The notes beneath the pieces are model-generated. The model was not told where the DNA came from. It searched no databases and worked only from the letters and a program-made list of their open reading frames with translations. From positions 2,418,001-2,482,000 of the forward strand of contig NC_068569.1 in the NCBI RefSeq assembly GCF_025698545.1: a stretch of 64,000 nucleotides of DNA, written 5' to 3'. Source of the stretch: Gossypium raimondii (Eukaryota > Streptophyta > Magnoliopsida > Malvales > Malvaceae). The position numbers and the translations under genes were made by a program. How positions within the stretch are numbered: position 1 is the stretch's first letter; each line of letters starts with the position of its first letter. Below are positions 36,005 to 47,450 of this stretch, one piece after another.

Positions 36005-36330
36005 GTAGGTTCTATTTATCATGTAATTATTCTGATATTTTTTTTATTTGTGTGAGCTGAGGTTCATGATTTAATGGAGTTTTAAATGCTCAGTTTATGT
36101 TTTTTCCCCCCTTCAATTATTGGAGTTAATCAGTTGCAAGTCGTGAGTGCTTTGCTTTTAACTTTATGTCTTTATCCTTTGTTTTTGGGTCCTCAACATA
36201 CCTTTTTCATTTAAGCATAAACAAGAAAGGTCATATCAATTCTCCAAAGTGAAACTTGTTGCTAATAAGTTTTTCTTGGGTGCATGTATTATCTTGTAAT
36301 TTAATTAGTTTCACAAATCATGTTGTGCAG
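36005..36330 (+). other. Probable 5' UTR intron of the IQM gene
   Basis: TTCAG|GTAGGT at 36004/36005 and TTGTGCAG at 36323-36330 make a plausible intron in the leader, 51 bp before the IQM start codon. Leader introns are common in this class of plant gene. There is no transcript to confirm it. Confidence 0.5.
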
Positions 36331-36381
36331 GTAGAGGATTATATTGTCTTGTAAGGAAAAAAAAAACAGAAAAAGAGGCTT

Positions 36382-38620
36382 ATGGGATTATCGCTTTCCT
36401 TGTTACTCTCAGCCTGGCAACAAATTCTAAGTCACAGGTTCTTCGATTTGACTTACAATGTCGGTCTGAGTTCTAAAGCTGTAGAGATGACGGTGAGAGT
36501 AAATAGCTTCAAGAGAACGGATTCGGACACCGTCACCACCACCAACTCAGCTATTGGGTCGGATAATAAGATTCAAAGGAAAAATTCAATAACATTGAAA
36601 ACAAGCAAACCTGATCGTAATAACGTAGTGCTTGAGAAAACGTTGTCGTTCAAGGACCTGGTTCAAGACCAAAGGAAATCATTAGTTTCAAGTGGCTCGA
36701 ATGGATTAATGCATAAACCAATGCCTACACTTTCACTGCCTGAACCAACGATTTTATTTTCACCCAGACCCGTTAGTGAGCTTGATGCGGCTGCTGTTAA
36801 GCTTCAAAAAGTGTATAAAAGCTATCGGACTCGAAGAAACCTTGCGGATTGTGCAGTGGTGGTTGAGGAGCTATGGTGGAAGGTATTAGACCTTGCAGAA
36901 CTTAAGCAAAGTTCTGTTTCGTTCTTCGATGTTGAAAAACCTGAATCTGCTGTTTCACGATGGGCAAGAGCCAAGACAAGAGCTGCTAAGGTACTGTCTT
37001 TTTTACAACATAGTCGTGTTCATGTTGTAAATGCTTAATTAATGTCTTTGTTTAACCAACATTTATGATAGTTCTTCCTTATGAATTGCAGGTGGGAAAG
37101 GGTTTGTCCAAGGATGAAAAAGCTCAGAAATTAGCCCTTCGGCACTGGCTTGAAGCGGTAAGTTTTGCCTTGCTGGTTCCTTCAGTTAATTATCTCGACA
37201 TAAATATATTGCAGAATATATGACCCGACCATTCAATGCATTTTTGGCAGATTGATCCAAGACATCGGTATGGGCATAACTTACACCTGTATTATGACGT
37301 TTGGTTCTCAAGTGAAAGCTCGCAGCCTTTCTTCTACTGGTAATTATTATATTTTATTCTTTAGCAGCCTTTGAGAATTTATCATTACATCTCTAAAAGT
37401 CAAAAAGAAAAAAGAAGAGGAACCTGTTAACGTTTTCTGATGACTATTATAATTTATTTTCTCAAAAGGTTGGATGTTGGAGATGGGAAAGAAGTAAATC
37501 TTGTCAAGTGTCCAAGGAAAAAATTACAACAGCAATGCATCACATATCTTGGACCAGTACGTTTTTTCATTTGTCAGCCTGTTATGTAATGAATTTTCCG
37601 TTTCAATAATTTAATGTTTGCTTACATGATTATCATTCATTATTTGCAGAAAGAAAGGGAAGGATATGAGGTAATAGTTGACCATGGGAAGCTTGTTTTT
37701 AGGCAAAGTGGGTTACCAGTGAATACAACAGCTGAATGCAAATGGATATTTGTCCTTAGCACAACTAGGTCCTTGTATGTGGGTCGAAAGGAAAAGGGTA
37801 AATTTCAACATTCTAGTTTTCTAGCCGGTGGTGCCACTACCGCAGCTGGAAGATTGGTCGCTCGTGATGGCGCTCTTGAGGTACAAAACCATATTCATTC
37901 ACACAATGCAATTTCGTTTGCTCGTTTATGGTTTAATGTGTTTTGAGACTGACTTTTGTGTTTCTTCTTCTTGCTTTTTTCAGGCTATATGGCCATACAG
38001 TGGTCATTATCTACCTACGGAAGAAAATTTCTTGGAATTCATTAGCTTCCTTGAGGAAAATCATGTGAATCTCACTAATGTTAAGGTAAATTAATATTAA
38101 TAATTACGAGTTAAGATTAGATCATGTGAATATTCATTAGCTGATGGGGTTTGCAATGTTTTGTTGATTACAGAGGTGTGCTATTGATGATGATAACTCT
38201 TACGGGCAAGCCCCAGCTAAGGAACCAAAACCAGAACCAATGGTCGGTTCTAATGAAACCAAGAAAATTGATGTTGGTGATGAAGGTGACAGCATTAGGG
38301 GGGCGGAAACAAGCACTGATGAGCATCACCGTGATGAAAAGAGAAGCAACACCAAGGCGCCAACACCACCAGTGTTCGCTAAGAGATTATCATGCAAGTG
38401 GACCACAGGGTTTGGACCCCGCATCGGGTGCGTGCGCGACTACCCCACTGATCTACAGTCAAAAGCACTTGAACAAGTTAACCTATCACCAAGGGTTACT
38501 CCTGGGTTCGTGAAGTTTGGCCCAATTCCATCACCAAGGCCCAGTCCAAGGATCCATCTTTCCCCAAGGATAGCAGGCATGGGACTGCCTAGTCCAAGGC
38601 CCATTGCAACAACTAACTAA
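36382..38620 (+). CDS. IQM: IQM-family calmodulin-binding protein
   Basis: Seven exons fit one frame: 36382-36990, 37092-37157, 37251-37339, 37469-37556, 37650-37880, 37984-38085 and 38174-38620, giving 543 residues. An IQ motif, [17 protein letters not shown], lies at about residues 136-152. The conserved IQM body follows ([45 protein letters not shown], then [32 protein letters not shown] and [19 protein letters not shown]). The Pro/Ser-rich C-terminus ([15 protein letters not shown]) is typical of the IQM1/IQM4 group. IQM proteins bind calmodulin without calcium through the single IQ motif and are tied to stress and stomatal responses. Which of the plant paralogues this is cannot be settled by eye. 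Confidence 0.92.
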
Positions 38621-39156
38621 GCCAGTTCAGTTGAAGGAGATGGGCTACTAGGTTGCATGACTTGGGTCGGGTGACCATAAGTTGGGGCAACGACTCGATG
38701 ATAACTTGCCACCTCCTCTACGGCCCTGCTAGTGGGAGAGTTGGAAAATCAACGAGGAGAACAAACAAGTTGACTGGAAAAAAATATGTTTTTTCATTCT
38801 TTTCTTTTCTTTTTCTTTGTTCAACAGTGTAATTAAGCCAGGAAAATTTTAATCCTACTTCATTTTTTTCACTATAATAATTAATGGAAAGCTAATAAAT
38901 CATTTTGAAATATGAAGGTATAATCATTATTTATTTTTATTAATGCCAACTATATATATGATTTGAGGAAAAATATCAAAACCAACGTAAAATAAAAATA
39001 AAAATTTGCATACAAAAATAGATGTGTGTGGACACTGGACAGACAGCAACTACAACATGCATAACTTACCTTTTGCAGAAAAAGAGAAGCAGAAGATCGT
39101 AGAAGGAAGGTACGGTCACAGTGAATAATCTAAATCACTGATCAGATCAAAACTGA

Positions 39157-39183
39157 GAATTCCAATTCCAATTCCAATTCCAA
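39157..39183. repeat. (AATTCC)n microsatellite
   Basis: Four hexamer units ending in an AT run. Confidence 0.9.
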
Positions 39184-40675
39184 TATATATATAAAATAAA
39201 TAAGGTAAACACATAAAGAAAGTGCATTAATATATTGAGTAAACCCTAAAACGTTAGGCAGACAGAGTAAAAAACTTTCTCAATTCCCATCTCTCTCTAG
39301 CTGGTAGGGCTAGACAAAGTTAGTGATAGAGATGCAGGTGTGTGGAGGAGACCATTACGTTGTGCAGTAGGGACCAGTGGAAATGCAGGCAGTGGCTAGT
39401 ATGAGTACGACACTGTTTGCTTGAATGCTGCTAGCCCACGATCATTTCAATCAAAAAGATGATGATGCATATGCAGTTTCTTGCCTTTTTATCCTTTTTA
39501 CTGTGAATTGTCATCCCATTGTTTTTCTTCAGTATAGTTTCATGCAGGAATGGCCCCCTTTGTTTCATGTTTTTTTTGCTCTCTGCTGCTTACAGAATCA
39601 TTAGAATCAAGTTACTACGTATTTTTTTATTGATAAACCTTTTATGTTCTGTTTGTGATGTCTCACATTGGTGCAACGTTCTCATCTCAACTCATGCCTG
39701 TAGAATCTGCAGATAAAGAGGGTTTATATTTTCTTTCACTTTATTTACTTTTGTTTCTCCATCATCACTGCGGCTTATATTGGAAATGTAAAGATGGTCT
39801 CAGCTGAATACTGCAGATCTGAAGTAATAAATGAAGAGATGGCGTTCCCGGAGGGCTTTGCTTCAGATTTAACTGTCAGCCACCAATCATCGCTAATCCT
39901 TGCTCTTTTGTCTCTCCCCTTTGTTCAACAAATGAAATTAAATTATATGTACATATTACAGTGTTAATGTTTAAGGAAAACTCTTACGTGACTCTGCTAA
40001 AATTACAAGTATTGTTAACAAAAAATTAACAATAATTAAAATAATAAGTTATCAAATTAATAATTAACTATTTAAATTAACATTCAAATCATTTAATAAA
40101 TAAATTTTAACAAAAATACTAATTTATACCTTTCAAAATATATAAAATTAATTTACTTATTTTTAAATACAAAATCCACTTTCCTCATACGTTTACCCTT
40201 ATTTGCTCGTTGCCTCTGTCCTTTGCGGAACAATAAATAAACAATATTTGTGTTAAGTTTTTAATCATTTACAAATTTACCAATCAATTACACAAATCAT
40301 TTACTCAAACTAATTTTTATTAAAATTTCTAATTGATTCTTAAAATTTTCTATTTTATATTTTCAAAATTAGTGTTTTTATTAGTTTCTTGTTATTTTTA
40401 AATATTCTTTATTTTTTTATAAGTCTCATAAAATTTCAGTGTTTTTAATATTTTGTTATATTTGTATATATTGAGAATTGTTGGCTTGAGTGATAGAAAA
40501 TCATTGTGAAATAATTAAAAACAATTAAGTCATTAATCAAAATCCACATTCATCTTCTTCTACGTTATCATTTTTCATGTTAATTAAGATTTTTGTTAAG
40601 ATTTGAACTGCTAATTTGTTATTATATGAGTAATTAATTTAGGAATAATTTTGTAACATTTAATAATAAATTTTA

Positions 40676-40974
40676 GGATAAATCTTATAATTATATATGA
40701 ATTTTGGTATAATTATATACGTAAAACTTTAATTGTGGCTTAAATTTATATTTAAAACTTTAATTTTAACTTAATCATACATATTTAAATAAATAAATAC
40801 ATCAATCTACTTTTATATTAAATAAATATAATCATTTATGTATGTAATCTATAAATATAAAATGATATGACATCAATAATTATGTTAATAAATTATAAAA
40901 ATTAGATAAAATTAAAATTTTATATATAAAATTATAACAAATTAAAATTTATGTATAATTTTAATATTTACTCC
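40676..40974. mobile_element. MITE, about 299 bp, same family as 29244-29551
   Basis: The left end GGATAAATCTTATAATTATA and the reverse complement of the right end GGAGTAAATATTAAAATTAT form diverged inverted repeats with the same layout and a similar length to the copy at 29244. Flanks (TAAATTTTAG / TGAATTTTGA) match at 8 of 10 bases. No coding capacity. More decayed than the other copy. Confidence 0.55.
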
Positions 40975-43110
40975 TGAATTTTGAAGCGGTGTGATGAGGC
41001 ATCTTAGAAGTAAAACAGGTTTAAGGACATCTGCTCTACTGTCCCGGCAGCAGAGCAATAAACACTAAAATCCAAGCATAAATTGACAATCCCATCATTC
41101 AATTTAAAAACTTTTAGCACTTAATCGTCTGATCGCTTGATCAGTATACGGAACTTGATTTGAAATTGACGACTCCATCTGCTTGTTTTAGTGGTCTCTA
41201 AAACTTTGCCTATTATTTACTTTGAATAAATTATTAAGGTTTTAATTTTTAACCAAACTTTTTACATCTCACAAGCCTATTGTCTCATTCAGATAATCCA
41301 ATGAAAAAAACTGCTTATCCTTAATTTTGTACAATATTTTTACGGTCTACATTCCAAATACACCTCTCTTTTCTCTTTATTTATTTGAAGTTTTTGCTGT
41401 AGTTGAATCAGCGATCCAAGTAATGGACAACAGTCTCAAAGATACGAGACTCTGCGGTCTAGGCGGTAGGCATGCAGCCTAAGGATTTCTATTTTTAACT
41501 TACTTATTCCCAAGTTTTCATAGTGATGGCAACGCAAGGGAAATGGATCACGTCCACCGTTGACGGTGGGTTCTCCGCTCGTCGGTATTTACTATTTGAC
41601 ACTCAAACTATTTTTTTTATCTTATTTAATTTATTTCAAATGATAGTTCATTTAATCCGATTTATGATGTAAGACTAATCTATTCAAGCAGAGGTGATAG
41701 TTGTCTACGCGGCTTCAGTAAGGCTGGCTTCATCGGGTATCGTGTTTGAACTCTGCGTCCCTGTTGCCATGTTTTGTTCATAGCCCTTCTCTGCTTTTTT
41801 CCTTTTGGGTATGGTTGTTGCTTTGGTTTACGACATGTAGCGTTGGTCATCCTCTATATATTCGAGGTTGGTTCTCTCCGTCTGGATGCTTCCCTCTTCT
41901 GATTATGGAAATGAACAAAAAAACTCGTCCAATTGAAAGGAAAATGACTAGGCCCGACTTGATTTTTTCAAGTATTTTATTTTATTTTAAATTTGATAAA
42001 TTAAAGCAGTAATAATTTATTTTTAATGATAAAAATACAAAGAAACATGAAGGCTTCCAATTATAGAAATATTTTTTTATGAAAACAATGAAACAATTTT
42101 CTATTGCTTTTAATTTCAAACATTTTATTTTTATCTTTCAAGAAATAACCTTTTTTCTAAATCAAATGGAGCCATAATTGCTTTTTGCTTTTACGTTTAT
42201 CACAACTTATTTATTTTAGTAATTAGATTAAATAGAAAACAATGGGTTTTTTATATAGGTTTTGAATTTATACTCTCGTGCATAAATTTTAATAACAAAT
42301 ATTTTCGATTTTAATAATTTAACTAAAGTTTTAAAATAAAAATATATGATTTTATTTAAAATTTGTTAATGTACAAGGATTAATAGCATAGTTTAACTTA
42401 GATTTAAACTTAAAAAGTTAAATCACTATTTAGGGTCTAAACTCAGTAAAAGCTCTCACATATGGACTTAACTTTTTTTAAGTTTATCTTTGAACTTGAC
42501 ATTTGTTCCTATATTGAGCCTTAAATTTGGAATCGTTCTCATATTAGGATCTAAACTTGAGGTTTTAAATAAAATATTAGGATTAACTTAAATAAAAAAT
42601 TATATCTTAAAATTAGGAACAATCGCTAAATTTCGACACTAATTTAGATAAAAAAATGTTAAAACTTATTTAACCCAACTTAAAACTTCGAAATTCTGCA
42701 AGTTAAAATGTAATTGTACCATTTCGTTTGTTTTGGTTTACTATATTGTATACACGAAATCTATGGTTAAATTAAATATATGTACCTGCAATAAGAACTT
42801 TGCACTGACCTTTTCTTTTCCTCAATAGGACAAAAAATCAGAAAAAGGCTAAGAGAGTGTACAGGGAGCTGCCAATCTGATTTATAAGAAGGCAAAATAT
42901 ATAACTTGTCTGTAAAGCAAGACATCTGGGAGTGATAGATTTAATAACTTCTGTGTTGTTATTTGTCAGTGTTTTTTTTTTTTTAATTTATTTTTGAATA
43001 GTTTGCCATCTTGACAACTGTGCACTGCCTCAAATACCCCCATCTCTCTCAAAGTGTCTGAATAGAGACTATCATCATCTCCTCATCATTTTGGGGGATC
43101 TCTTGAGAAA

Positions 43111-43786
43111 ATGAAGCAAAGAATGTGCTGTCTTCTCATTGCTATTCTGCTGACTACATGCTGGATTCATGCATCATCAACCACGTCTTTAGAATCTCAT
43201 GATTTTGTTCCTCGTCAACAAGGTTTGTCATTTAGTTGTCTGATTTACATCCTCTGGATAAAAAAGAAAAGAATAGAAGCTTTAAAAGTTCCTTGTTTTG
43301 GATCAAACAGCTACTGTTCCAGAGTTCCTTGGTTGCTAATCTTTGGTCCTTTTTTCCAAAGCTTCTCTTTAAACTTAACTTGTCAGGTCCTTGTTTTGGA
43401 TCAAACAGGTACTGTTCCAGAGTTCTCAGGGGCAGTTAACTTTGAGCCTAAACAGGTTAATCATTAAAAGTTTCTTTTTATGTTATTTTCGAGTCTGGAA
43501 TCCATGCCGTCTTGGGGTTACTTAAGTACTATTTATATAAATTTTTCAGGGCCGTGTTGAAATCGGCAATGGTGGAGTAGGTAATGAGCGAGAAGAAACA
43601 TATAGGAGTAGAATGATGGGAAGACTTGGATCGAGGCCACCGAATTGCGAACGCAAGTGCGGAAGGTGCAGGCCATGTGTTGCCACTCAAATCCCAGCAA
43701 CGACGGATAAACTGGGGATTCAGTACACCAATTATGAGCCTGAAGGATGGAAATGCAAATGTGGGTCCACTTTCTTCAATCCATAA
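43111..43786 (+). CDS. EPFL: EPFL-family secreted cysteine-rich peptide precursor
   Basis: Three exons, 43111-43222, 43409-43455 and 43550-43786, join in frame to 131 residues. The first 22 or so residues (MKQRMCCLLIAILLTTCWIHA) are a signal peptide. The mature end reads RLGSRPPNCERKCGRCRPC, then ATQIP, then NYEPEGWKCKCGSTFFNP. Its six cysteines (86, 90, 93, 96, 122, 124) have the spacing of EPIDERMAL PATTERNING FACTOR-LIKE peptides. Family members are apoplastic ligands of ERECTA-type receptors that set stomatal density, stem elongation or leaf margin shape. GSRPP plus YEPEGWKCKCG points to the EPFL1/2/3-like group rather than EPF1/EPF2 or STOMAGEN; this sub-assignment is tentative. Intron 1 contains a degenerate duplicate of exon 2 (43290-43327 and on). 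Reading through without splicing would meet stops. Confidence 0.87.
43290..43350 (+). pseudogene. Duplicated, non-functional copy of EPFL exon 2 in intron 1
   Basis: Bases 43290-43327 repeat 43388-43425 with a single difference (GATCAAACAG|CTACTG against GATCAAACAG|GTACTG), including the splice acceptor. The following 20 or so bases are still recognisably related (CTAATCTTTGGTCC against TTAACTTTGAGCC). Spliced onto exon 1 it would read ATVPEFLGC and then stop, so its use would truncate the peptide before the cysteine domain. Confidence 0.7.
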
Positions 43787-44552
43787 ATGCTACCATTTAA
43801 GTATTTAAACCACCGTTTCCATATAGCACTCTCTTTCTTTCTCTCTCTACATGATGACATGGATGTATTGTCTCATTTTGTGTTTTATCCTCCTTAAATT
43901 GGAAGGGATTGGGTGCGGTGTTGATCTTTTACGGTACTGACTGCGACACATCAAAAAAAAGGTTTAAAATTTACAGTCAGTTTTTGTTGTGAAAATGAAT
44001 GTAAGGACTAGACGACTTAGCTAGCCAGCCATGTGGTGCAAGTTGAATTTTGAGTTGGACAGAGATTCTTCATTTTCATATTTTCATGGGCAATGGACGA
44101 ATTTGAGCCCATGAACCATTGTTCAATTCGATTGTAGACATTATTTTAGACCTTTGTTTGAATTTTCCAGCTCCCTCAGGATTCGGAATCATAAGAATGT
44201 GAATCAGTTTTCTTTCTTTATCTCTCTCGTCCTTTTACTGTCGATTTTTCATTTTATAAGCATATGACCTTTTTTTTTTTTTTTTTGCTTTATAATTAAA
44301 TACATTAACATTTCAGCTTGTTTTTTATTTCTGAAAAATATTACTGCAGCGGTAGTTTTGAAATGAAAGGAAATTGAGTTTTTCACTTTAATAATATAAA
44401 AATAATAATTATAAAAATGGGCTCCTTAGATTATTTAAAAGAATGGTATGTTTTGAATAGTAAAATACGATCACACAACATTATCCCAAAAGTCCGCCAT
44501 CATGAGCAAATGATTTTAAGTGAAAAAATTTTAGTTGGTATTACTACTCTAA
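43787..44552. other. 3' flank of the EPFL gene
   Basis: 3' UTR and AT-rich flank with a poly-T run near 44270. No gene seen. Confidence 0.6.
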
Positions 44553-45223
44553 GGGTTAGTTCTTTATTACTTTTGAAAAGTACTTTTGAAAAATGCTGTG
44601 AAAAAAGTACTTTTGAAAAGTTTGGTTTAAAATTTGAGTGTTTAGCATTACTATCAAAAAGTGCTTTTGAGAAATAAAATGTCCATTTTAGACATGTTAT
44701 TATCAAGTAACAAATATGCATTTAAATAATATTTAAATTAGTTAATATTATCATATTTTAGTAAGAATACAAAAATTATTATAATTTGTTGTTAATATTT
44801 TAATATATGAAATATAAATTTTAAATATTTTAAGCAATAAATATTAATTATTTACAAAATTTAATTAGAATATATAAATTGTATTTTAAATATTTAAATA
44901 TAACCATTGAATATTTGTAATTATTATTTTTAAAAATATTTTTTATTTTTAATTAATGATTTTAACACATTTGTAATTAAGCACAAAGAAAAAAAAAGAA
45001 AAATACAATGATATTGGAGGGGTGAAAAAGTAATTAAGTACAAAATGTGCTTTTGGGAGAGGAAAAACTAAAATTTTTAGCTTCTCCTTTTCAGCTCATT
45101 TTCAGAAGTGCTTTTGAAAAGCACTTCTGAAAAGCTAAAAATTTCAGCTTGTTCTTCACAACTTTTCTTTCAAAAGTGCTTTTGGAGTCAGAAATGTTTT
45201 TTTAAGCAATGAAGAACTGGCCC
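44553..45223. mobile_element. Tourist-like (PIF/Harbinger) MITE, 671 bp
   Basis: The left end GGGTTAGTTCTTTATTACTT and the reverse complement of the right end GGGCCAGTTCTTCATTGCTT form inverted repeats, flanked by TAA on both sides (44550-44552 and 45224-45226). A 3-bp TAA duplication with G-rich termini is the PIF/Harbinger-Tourist signature. Inside are repeated AGTGCTTTTGAAAAG words, including a strong local hairpin (AGAAGTGCTTTTGAAAAGCACTTCT, near 45105-45130). No transposase. Confidence 0.75.
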
Positions 45224-45228
45224 TAATT

Positions 45229-45328
45229 GGCGACACCAAAAATTTCTAATGTATTATTTATATTATCATAAATTACTAAAGAAATATTGAGAAAATATGT
45301 ATTTTTCTACTAAAAATATTGGTGTCAT
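45229..45328. repeat. Small inverted repeat near the left edge of the MULE relic
   Basis: TTGGCGACACCAAAAAT at the left faces AAAAATATTGGTGTCA at the right, about 100 bp overall. It may be one end of the Mutator-like element that follows, but the matching far end was not found. Confidence 0.4.
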
Positions 45329-46088
45329 ACACATTGATATTTTCATTTTCTTTAAAACCTAACATGTGTGTAGGGGTGTGTGTCATGATTGACTAACCAC
45401 ATGACAATAGGGTTTCTACGTCATTCTTGACCAATCGAGTGTCACTCAATTTTTTTTTGTCCCCTTCTTTTTATAAATGAAAACAATGGTCTCCTACTCA
45501 TCCACATTTGCAAACTGAAAAAATTAAAAATTAAAAAGGTTAGTGTTTAAGTTTTGAGGGCAACTTGTAGAAGAGATCGGTTAGTGCTTATCTTCGTAAA
45601 TTTTTTATTTGTTATTTTTATTTATGTGTAGAAATTATATGTTTTTAATAAATATAATAATATTATGATATTATATGTGTAGAAGTTATATGTAGGAAAG
45701 CTTCCCTAATTGGGCGTGCTTTCTCTAACGTTTTTATTTCTTGTTGAACGTTAAAGTAACTTTGCAGAATATCTGGGGAGTACGTTATGAGACGCAAAAT
45801 ACTTGGGGAGTACAGGTGGGATGAAACCATATGACTTTTGAACACGTGTTGGATACTTCGATGCACTTGCATCATACAAAATTCAACGAATGCATGCATT
45901 CATAAACGAATTTCGAAACACATATTCCCTTTCTCCCTACATTCTTTTTCCTATAAAAGGGATGTAATATTCATAACTTAGACACACATGAAATTAATAT
46001 CAAACATTGAATAGTTGTGTTGCGAGAGTTGTGTATACTTCTTTGGACAAACTTCTGCTTATTTTTTTTGTCTTTGTTAATCCAATTT

Positions 46089-46427
46089 GTGACCGATATT
46101 GAAATGAGTACGTGCCTAACAGCAGAGACTTGCGATTGTGGGAGATTTCAAACACTTTGATTCTGATAAGCACATGCAATTGCCGCATGTGGGAACGTAC
46201 GAATAGAGTATGCGCCTTACATCAAAGACATCAGCCGACTAGAACACATTCATAGTGTGTGGAGTCCTGAATTCCCACTTGTCCCAGATGAAGGTATGTG
46301 GTCGTTGATGTCCAGCGTGTCGTACGAGTTGGCGCTGAACAAGGACTTGCATCACATCCTGAAAGGTCTCCCGAATTCTAACCAAGTAAGGAACAATATG
46401 GATATTCGAGAGAGGGACAAACAATAG
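46089..46427 (+). pseudogene. Mutator-like (MULE) transposase, C-terminal relic with SWIM zinc finger
   Basis: One frame reads STCLTAETCDCGRFQTL, two further stops in the short gap, then AHAIAACGNVRIEYAPYIKD, ISRLEHIHSVWSPEFPLVPD and QVRNNMDIRERDKQ. CDCG-x-F/W-Q... HAIAAC is the SWIM-type C-x-C-x(n)-H motif of plant MuDR-class transposases. The VWSPEFPLVPD and NNMDIRERDKQ blocks are the usual sequence just before the C-terminal zinc knuckle, which is missing. Expected residues between FQTL and AHAI (normally F-P-C) are replaced by stops, so the finger is broken. The catalytic DDE part is absent upstream. It ends about 295 bp from the PMD gene's stop, tail to tail. Confidence 0.8.
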
Positions 46428-46720
46428 AGATTATACGGGTATTATAGAAACCCAATGCATATAAAGGCAACATGTTCTCTTTACACGGGTACATTAGGCC
46501 TTAGCGTCGATAGCATTATTTTCTTCCAAATAATCTACTCATTACAATGCTTCCTTTATTTAGGTGCTCCAAATTTGTTATTTATTGGTAACTTACGCAT
46601 AACTTGCGTTAGATTGTAGTGAAGACAAATGTGATGTTCGAATGAAAAACCTCAATTTATTTATTTATGTCATATATATTTACATTACACTGTTTAAGAA
46701 AAAAATACATCAATCGTGTT

Positions 46721-47050
46721 TTAAGGGAGAATGTGTGCCGCAAGACGGTCGACGGTTGCATGGAGGATATTTGTGGGGACCGGAGGTGCTTGGGCGTATT
46801 GTTTTATGACCTCCTCCGTTATGTCTTCATGAAGCTCTTCAAAATCATCCTCAAACCAATTGATTACTATCCGACTACCATCAAACTTGTTTGGGACCTT
46901 CCCCAACATTGCTCAGCAAAAGTCCACTTTACCGAGGACGATCGCTAATTCTGTGACCCATCCACCGACAAATTGAGTTGTAACGCTACGTTTTCGAGTG
47001 TGATTGTACACTCGTCACATGAAAAGTGAAAAGTGTGTGTTCGGGCCTCT
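46721..47050 (-). pseudogene. Plant mobile domain (PMD) gene, 3' part
   Basis: On the minus strand: EARTHTFHFSCDECTITLEN then VALQLNLSVDGSQ and a stop. After a frame change comes AMLGKVPNKFDGSRIVINWF, EDDFEELHEDITEEVIKQYA, and an end at 46721. THTFH-x-P/S-C-G/D-ECT-I/V-TLEDVALQL is the core signature of the PMD (MAIN/MAIL-like) family. It continues the protein that begins at 56934; the LTR nest between 47056 and 56628 interrupts it exactly between 'LVE' and 'RPETHTF'. A stop replaces the expected Trp of 'WRPE', and one base is missing in the ETHTF codons. After KQYAQ the resemblance to PMD fades. PMD proteins occur as host silencing and development genes and as passengers of Mutator-like and LTR elements. 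Confidence 0.8.
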
Positions 47051-47055
47051 ATGTT
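47051..47055. repeat. Target-site duplication of the outer LTR, left
   Basis: ATGTT, repeated at 56629-56633 on the far side of the nest. Confidence 0.75.
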
Positions 47056-47279
47056 CATAACACCCCTAACTCGAATCCATCGCCGGAACAGAGTTACGGA
47101 GCATTACCAAAGTTTACACAATCAATTATCAAACATTTCATTTTATCTAGCATTCATATTAGAAACCAATCAAAAATTATACATATTATCCCTTAAACGA
47201 GCCCTCGATGCCCAAATTACGCATTAAAAACAAATAGGGACTAAGTCAAAAACTAAAAAAAAATCGAAAATATTTAAAA

Positions 47280-47450
47280 TTTTCAACACTGCAAGGTCAC
47301 ACGGCCGTGTGGCTAGGTCGTGTGACTCACACGGTTTGGAGACAGGCCTGTGTCTTAGGCCATGTGAGCATTCTGTTTTGTGCAAATTTAAGATACAAGG
47401 GACACGACCACACACGGTTGAGACACATGCCCGTGTGAACGAAAATATGT
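47280..47450. repeat. Cluster of CACACGG/CCGTGTG palindromes in the outer LTR
   Basis: CACACGGCCGTGTG (perfect 14-bp palindrome), GGTCGTGTGACTCACACGG, CCTGTGTC/GGCCATGTG, CGACCACACACGG and CATGCCCGTGTG lie within 170 bp. Dense short palindromes of this type are familiar in LTRs of this kind; their role is unknown. Confidence 0.7.

Larger units (their letters stand above)
38621..43110. other. 3' UTR of IQM and intergenic DNA
   Basis: After the IQM 3' UTR there is no supported gene. It contains an (AATTCC)n microsatellite (39157-39183), a MITE (40676-40974) and several repeat-like segments, such as the 'TTAGGGTCTAAACT' region near 42430-42690. The sequence around 39060-39960 and 41680-41930 is less AT-rich than its surroundings. 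It could be part of an untranslated transcript or a decayed element, but no family could be named. Confidence 0.5.

Noticed and set aside
41746-42012. 88-codon frame in a less AT-rich stretch
   Set aside because: No recognisable domain; the surrounding sequence looks like decayed repeat.
43015-43045. GTGCACTGCCTC, resembling the start of miR408
   Set aside because: The match stops after about ten bases and no foldback precursor surrounds it; it lies in the EPFL leader.
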